DNA of 64,000 bases from Phoronis australis (taxonomy: Eukaryota > Phoronida > Phoronidae), in NCBI GenBank assembly GCA_002633005.1, contig NMRA01000116.1:156474-220473 (forward strand), written 5' to 3'. Shown one piece after another: positions 59,201 through 64,000 of the stretch (its first letter is position 1; each line of letters begins with the position of its first letter). Under the pieces are notes generated by a model that was not told the origin of the DNA, did no database searches, and worked only from the letters and a program-made list of their open reading frames with translations. Both the position numbers and the translations under genes were made by a program.

Positions 59201-62097
59201 TACGCCGCCATAACTAGGTCAGGCCAAAATCACAAAATTCAAATGAAATAAGCAGGGCTGAGGCCAGTGAAGTCCATTCAGTCCATAATTATATCATTAC
59301 ATAATTAAGGGGTGGAAATGATTTCATGGTGACACATCTAAATTCCAGCTATGATCTCTTAAACCTCAGTCCCGAATCAGTAAACACCAAACCCGCAGAT
59401 CAAATCCCAGATTCGCACCCTAAACTATAGCCAAGCGCCGAAAATGCTCCATACCCTAAAACTAAACTTGATACACTAATTAAATCTTCCGGTGTGGAGT
59501 TTGGTCACTGGTATGGATCATTTTTGACACGTGTGTAAACTGGGAGGCTGAAACTGTGCTTAGGGGATCATAGTTGTGTCTAAGGAATCGCCTCCACCGC
59601 AAGGTAATAAGGAATTAAGGCTAATTCAGTGTCTTACTATTCAAAACAATCGGTTCCACCCCAAAACATGAATTGGAATTTTTGTTTTGAGAGATGACAT
59701 TGCATGGTGCTAAATAATTTTTGTTGACAAGCACCCAAAATTATTGCCCACAAGTTATGAAATGCTCATTAGTTACTATTATGAGTTACTGACAGTACAG
59801 TATGACACTACGAGGATTTAGGCCACTCCCACTTACAAAACTGGGTTAATGAACATTAGCCACTGTCATCAGTTATTGTCATTCCAGAGCCACACTGAAA
59901 GGATTTAGGTGACTACTACTTGCAAAATAGGGTAAATGAACACTAAAATAAAGCTATGGTAACTCCCCTAATTGATTTCTTTTGGAGCATTCCGGAATAA
60001 TGAAAAATGTGAAATAAAAATAATACTAAGAATACCAACCAGGACTTCAATAATAATAACAAAATCATAAGGTGATACCAGACTACATAAACTTTTCAAA
60101 TATACTTTACCTCCAAACAAAACAGAGTTCCACTTGGCTTCATTAGGTGCTCCTACAAGCTGGCGAAATCCATTTACCGACTGCAGGACAGTAGTATACA
60201 ACCCATCCTAGAAGTAATGCAGGAATTGAAGCGGTGGAATCAAAGTTTACAGAATTAGTGTACACTTAGTTATTTACATCAAAGTTTACAGTGAAGTTGA
60301 GGAACCTAGCAGCAATTTTCATGGAAAAGAAAACAGCCAATGACAGAAATTAAGTAATTCTTGCCAATTATCTATGAGCTGCAATATATCTGTGCCTAGT
60401 TGCATGAAACAGTTCCAAACAGGGACTCAACAAAGTTCCCTAAATCTTTTGCGTATTTGTGTCATTCTTTACTATGTCTCACAATCTAATCTTTTTCTGT
60501 CATTTTATCTTAATTACAGCTCTCCTCTTTGACTTCTGACATTGTCCAAAATATAACCACAAACTGAGCCCTTGGGTCCACGAAATCAATAAAGACTTGG
60601 TCCTTAAATTGGGGGTGATGCATGAAAAATACCTACTTATTTTCCATAATATTAAGAATTCACTCTCGATTTGTGTCAAAGCCAAAAACTGAACTAACAA
60701 TGAAAATAAAACAGTATAAGAAAGGACAATCAGTGTTTTCAAAAGTTCACAAATACTCAGTAGGTCTAGAGATCTTAGTAGAGTCCCTGTTTGGGACTGT
60801 TTCATGCAACTGAGCACAGTTGTGCATTCCAAGGACCAAGTTAGATGTCAGATAAGTGAGGTTACGTAAGACCAAGCCAAAACACACAAGTGAAAGTCTT
60901 CACAAGTATTGAGACCTCAAACGTAGGCTAGCAAAATGGTCACCATTGAAGTGATTGGTTGATGAGGTCAGAATGTGGAATTTTGGGGGAAAGTTCACTA
61001 TTTCTGTTCCATAGGTGAAGATGTCTTCCCAAAAAATGCTCCACCAGTGTCTTGCCTTTACAGAACACATCCCTAATCTCCAGCAAGAATTAAAATCGAC
61101 AGTTGTTGCATTTTGAGAGAGTTGTCTCAGCAATAAATAATTTAATGATTTGATAGAAAACCACCTGGACACAGTTTCTTCAATCTCAGCTTGAGAACAG
61201 AAGAGTCAGTATTTCATACAGGCATTGCAAATAGCCTTCATTAGACTGTCAAAGTCAATGACCCTTTGAAAGTTTTAACTACAAAATACATTTACTAGAC
61301 AAATACTGAATCAGGTATTGTTAAGTCTTATCTGCAGATCGGTATGCCAGAGACTACCGATTTATAAACTAAGGGAAGGTATCTTCAATAGCAAGTTTGC
61401 GAGATCAGAAGCAATGTGGATTTTTGTCTCACTTTTTTGGCGTCATGGCGATAACCTGTGTTACTGCATAGCAGGAATTCACCTGATGTTTGAGAGATCT
61501 CACACTGGTTTGTGAGATCTCACACTCCCTGGTTTTCACATGCAGGGCTGCAGACAAAACACAAGGTGAGGCAATATGGTGTAGATTATGAACAAGTAGA
61601 GCAGAACGACACATGAATCTAAAAAGCAAATCGGGTACAAAAGCAACTAAAAAAGGGAGACAATAAAAATTCTTCAATTCATGAAAATGCTGTTATTTTC
61701 CATTTTTCAAGGTTATTGTATAACATGAATGTTATAAAGACAAAAAAGTTCATCAACAAAATCTAACGATGAATAAAATAATGTAATTCCAGTTGACAGA
61801 AGATTAACCACCGTGATTTTCATTGCAGATAAGCTACAGTAAACAAAAAATTGTTTGCGAAGTCTAATTAGTAATTAGACTTCACAAACAATAATTGCTA
61901 TACACAATAATCTCAAGAATTTTCTATTGCCATACCTGCCTATGACCGTAAAAATCTAGCAGGGCGGGAAGTAGAGGCAGAATGACTGTGAAGGCCAGCA
62001 GATCGACCAACAGGGACACGAATACAACATAGACGATACTTGGAAGGCGATGACTATCTCCAGACTTGTCCACGCTGTCTCCTTTGTTGTCAACCAT
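47110..62097 (-). CDS. MFSD10 (TETRAN)-like major facilitator transporter, complete
   Basis: Twelve minus-strand exons join in phase into 453 codons plus stop, against about 455 residues in vertebrate MFSD10: 62097-61936, 60207-60111, 57932-57829, 56611-56453, 55921-55730, 53406-53310, 51807-51696, 50533-50478, 50234-50182, 48755-48665, 48265-48128, 47210-47110. A short hydrophilic N-terminus leads into TM1 (about 21-47, LLVDLLAFTVILPLLPALL). MFS motif A is GAASDYYGRRP (105-115), followed by ARIIGGISKGNISLSTA (143-159) and antiporter motif C GFIVGPMIG (184-192). The second half contains YFLYLFFYSGLE, MQQGKMFLFIGL, ARRLKPGSE and GIFRSLGALARALGP, all in family order. MFSD10 proteins act as organic-anion or drug exporters/importers in plasma or inner membranes; the substrate here is unknown. 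Convergent with Tks. Confidence 0.92.
48128..48265 (-). CDS. MFSD10-like exon 11
   Basis: 138 bp encoding SATVVPCLTTLISSYGGESQ, KGAVLGIFRSLGALARALGP and VFAST. Donor gtaagt. Confidence 0.93.
48665..48755 (-). CDS. MFSD10-like exon 10 (TM9-TM10)
   Basis: 91 bp encoding GMLVVIPSFIIVGLASTQLV then LYLGLALFSF. Donor gtaagt. Confidence 0.9.
48998..49833. mobile_element. PIF/Harbinger-like MITE
   Basis: 836 bp with inverted ends gggctgttccagtaaaatcc and ggattttgctggaacagccc-type right end (agattttgctggaacagccc), flanked by TTA on both sides (48995-48997, 49834-49836). A 3-bp TWA duplication with GGG ends suits PIF/Harbinger. No transposase frame. Lies in MFSD10-like intron 9. Confidence 0.75.
50182..50234 (-). 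CDS. MFSD10-like exon 9
   Basis: 53 bp encoding GFARRLKPGSELKVALR, the basic TM8-TM9 loop. Donor gtgagt. Confidence 0.9.
50478..50533 (-). CDS. MFSD10-like exon 8 (TM8)
   Basis: 56 bp encoding MQQGKMFLFIGLIMAAVQ. Acceptor tttcag, donor gtaaaa. Confidence 0.9.
51146..51408. repeat. 77-bp tandem repeat, three and a half copies
   Basis: Units starting cattgcgtgacacgaggctt at 51146, 51223, 51300 and 51377. The last is partial. Confidence 0.92.
51696..51807 (-). CDS. MFSD10-like exon 7 (TM7)
   Basis: 112 bp encoding HSMQRLGLVYFLYLFFYSGL then EFTLTFVTHNVFKYD. Donor gtaagc. Confidence 0.92.
53310..53406 (-). CDS. MFSD10-like exon 6 (central loop)
   Basis: 97 bp encoding AKSVKSGLQQGVRLINPYSL then FTFSPVEGVSRA, the cytoplasmic loop between the two six-helix halves. 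Donor gtaaat. Confidence 0.88.
53407..55729. other. MFSD10-like intron 5
   Basis: Apart from the tRNA-like fragment at 54390 I see no element or gene. An N occurs near 54326. Confidence 0.4.
54390..54444 (+). repeat. Truncated tRNA-like sequence
   Basis: Outer bases cggct pair with agccg, and a clean T-arm gcgggttcgagtcccgt is present. Only about 21 bases remain for the D and anticodon arms, so it cannot fold as a full tRNA. Probably a deleted tRNA gene or SINE head. Confidence 0.5.
55730..55921 (-). CDS. MFSD10-like exon 5 (TM5-TM6, motif C)
   Basis: 64 codons starting ALIGVAFSIGFIVGPMIGAG and ending FKETLPASKR at donor gtaagt. Confidence 0.93.
56453..56611 (-). CDS. MFSD10-like exon 4 (TM3-TM4)
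   Basis: 53 codons, VGIGASYAVWALSKSFTLFV then LARIIGGISKGNISLSTAIV and TDVCSSRTRAKGM. Donor gtaagg. Confidence 0.93.
56760..56872 (+). repeat. tRNA-derived SINE fragment with A-rich tail
   Basis: ggtatagaagttagagtgca resembles an A-box region; ggtcccagtttcaacccc is a B box. It ends gccaagaaaaaaaataaaaa. Intronic in the transporter gene. Confidence 0.6.
57040..57260. repeat. Dispersed repeat unit related to array 4
   Basis: Contains aacaggggccgctaccgtgg, tcaaatccatccgcag, gctaaatttcatcacaatct and an ending gacaaagaaacgtaac. Confidence 0.6.
57829..57932 (-). CDS. MFSD10-like exon 3 (TM2, motif A)
   Basis: 104 bp encoding LIGSLFSLLQFVASPMIGAA then SDYYGRRPMLLLTM. Acceptor cctcag, donor gtatca. 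Confidence 0.93.
57933..60110. other. MFSD10-like intron 2
   Basis: Mostly featureless. A degenerate duplication of ggatttaggccactcccact / ggatttaggtgactactact occurs at about 59815 and 59899. Confidence 0.45.
60111..60207 (-). CDS. MFSD10-like exon 2
   Basis: 97 bp encoding DGLYTTVLQSVNGFRQLVGA then PNEAKWNSVLFG, the first extracytoplasmic loop. The NSVLFGG end is a family signature. Confidence 0.9.
61850..61892. repeat. 43-base palindrome
   Basis: attgtttgcgaagtctaatt faces aattagacttcacaaacaat with one mismatch and a very short centre, just downstream (in gene sense) of transporter exon 1. Confidence 0.9.
61936..62097 (-). CDS. MFSD10-like exon 1 (start)
   Basis: 54 codons from MVDNKGDSVDKSGDSHRLPS through TM1 to GHRQ at donor gtatgg. 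An upstream in-frame Met (62127) exists; the internal one is preferred by similarity of length. Confidence 0.85.
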
Positions 62098-64000
62098 TCT
62101 CACAACTGCAATGATTGTAAGTTGCAATTAATCAGGAACAGTAAGGCAGTTGAAACAGTGCTCACGCATCTTCATTGGTCTACTGAAAGAATGAAACTGG
62201 GACGGAGTACTTTCTACTAGATTTTGGTGAAGTGTGCCTCTGGGAAATTTTGACACTGTTATACTAGGTGTGTGGCAAAACGCTACGAGTTTCACTGGCT
62301 AAAATGCTAGCGTTTTCGCTACCAGCAAGACGATCAAAACTGTTGCAAAAGGGATATTTTCGTAAATAATTATTTCGTAATCTCACCACCCGAGTCACTT
62401 TTAAGCGAAAAACAGTTCACATTCTGCCATAAATTGATTGATGTGACAATGAAATATGTCTTACTCCTGTGCATGTGTGTCCTTTGAAGTAGTGTGGCTG
62501 CAGTTTTGGGGTATCTTGAATAAACCTACAGCCAACTGTCAGCAAGTGATCCTTGCGACCTCACATTACTGGTGTTTTTGCTGCTAGCAAAAGTGGTAGT
62601 GACATCGCTTGCATTTAAGAGTGCTGACAAGGTACCCCAAGTAATGACCCATCACGTCTTGCCATTCCACCTATTGTGAAGCTCAATTCTGTTTGAACAC
62701 AGTTGTTATGAAGGGGGAAAAGCCACTTTCTGATATAGCAGTGTTGAGATAAAATATATCTTGTCACTAGATGGCGATAGTATAGTGTAGTCGGTGAGAC
62801 ACTAGTCCACATTCTTGTATGGATGTTTTCAGTGTTTTTTTATATTAGTTTTGTGAAATCAAATTGCCATAGTTAAGCAGGTATTTTTTGGTGCTTTCTC
62901 GTAAATTTTTTTGACCAACAAGACATCAAATTTTCATAGTTGTATGATGGGACATTTGCACAATTCACACAAAATGTCTGTTTCAAAGTGTCTGAATAAA
63001 GGAAACTGCATTTTGTCCCTCTCACCAGAATTAGAGATTGGGTGAAGTGAAAGAAGCCTTTGCACTCTCACAAGGCTAAAGAATTATACGTAGAATGTTT
63101 CCTATTCCACGACACTTTGTGAGTTGCAGTTATTAAAAGTGATCTAGCTGGGGGCTTTTATGAAAATGCTACCCTTTTGTTGAGGTTTTCTCTAACAAAT
63201 CATTTTGTAGGAGATTAAATTAGTGTTGCAGGGATTCAACAACTTGTTACCCACATAAAGAAAATACTGAATCGAACAATAAGTTTTAATTAATTCTATG
63301 ATCTTGCTAAAAAAGTAAAATCCCTGGAGGTATTTAATCAGGTGAAGTTTCCTTTGTCACACCCAAATCTTCATTTGGTAATTCTAAAAAAGTCACATAA
63401 ACGTGGTGAGAGCAGCGTAAAAATGGCCAGTTGCCGATTTCGAACGAATCACTGTTCGAAAAAAGTTTGATTGCGGGAGCCATTCAAATTGGGAAGAGTT
63501 AACTCTTTAAAAAGACATCTAGGCCTCCTAATTAAGGTGTCCCTCTATGCGCAAGGGGCAGATTTAAGGTAGGCATTGCCTGTAGACTCAGTGAACGTGG
63601 TTTGTTTGCATTTGTGAACTTATTAAGAATGGAAAAGACCACTTGCTCAGCTGTAACTACACTTTTCTTCAAGATGGCAGCCTCATGTTGCAATTATGCA
63701 TTGCTGGGTAGCGACTGGGAAATTGGTTGTGATTTCAGGTAACCCTCAAACAAGCCAAAACTACCAAAAAAATAGTTGGTTGACCACATTTTTGGAATCG
63801 GTAGGCAATTTGCTTTCAGAATCTAATGTTGGCTTATGTCGTGCATCGGTAGGAGAGTGGTGGTTTAGGGGTGAAAAGGGTCAATTTTGTTGTTTTTTGC
63901 CCCTTTTTCTTAGCCTACCTTGCATTTCAATAGGGGTGAAAGAGACATGAATGAAAACATGTCGTTCTTTGCATACGGTTTTATAGGCAATATACATCAC
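62098..64000. other. Upstream of the MFSD10-like gene; no gene called
   Basis: Should contain the transporter promoter. A short frame from an ATG at 63674 reaching cag/gtaacc at about 63735 could be a first exon of a gene running right, but 21 codons are too few to support it. Confidence 0.35.

Noticed and set aside
63674-63950. Plus frames as a new gene at the right edge
   Set aside because: Too short, no domain, only one weak donor.

Overview
Animal nuclear DNA. The window is AT-rich, intron-rich and dense in decayed transposons, and carries three spliced genes whose exons join in consistent reading phase. The products are ordinary metazoan proteins: a prominin, a Tks-type PX/SH3 scaffold and an MFSD10-type transporter. 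Introns of 0.5-5.5 kb, abundant MITE-like inverted-repeat elements and tRNA-derived sequences suggest an invertebrate. An invertebrate deuterostome such as a hemichordate or amphioxus would fit, but I cannot fix the species. Two isolated N bases (near 33638 and 54326) suggest an older shotgun assembly.

Layout. 1-3983: mostly repeats, an 8-bp-TSD hAT-like MITE, and one unexplained open frame at the left edge. 3984-33158 (minus): the N-terminal half of a prominin gene in 12 exons; the second half was not found and probably lies off the left edge. Its introns hold a nested transposon (14066-17104) that contains a Kolobok-like element with two genes, a THAP protein and a P2X7-tail-like cysteine protein. 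They also hold quasi-tandem repeat arrays, minisatellites and a 1.8-kb element with a tandem triplication. 31.4-32.5 kb: a palindrome and retroelement debris inside prominin intron 1. 33159-33441: a 283-bp head-to-head interval between the prominin and Tks start codons, likely a shared promoter. 33442-45265 (plus): a complete 494-codon Tks homologue in 10 exons (PX plus three SH3). 45266-47109: convergent 3' ends. 47110-62097 (minus): a complete 453-codon MFSD10/TETRAN-like transporter in 12 exons. 62098-64000: no convincing gene.

The three host genes have unrelated biochemistry: membrane-protrusion organisation, podosome/oxidase scaffolding and solute transport. Prominin and Tks may share a promoter. 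Tks and MFSD10 are convergent. Splice sites were read by eye from GT/AG signals, phase and family similarity. I ran no searches.
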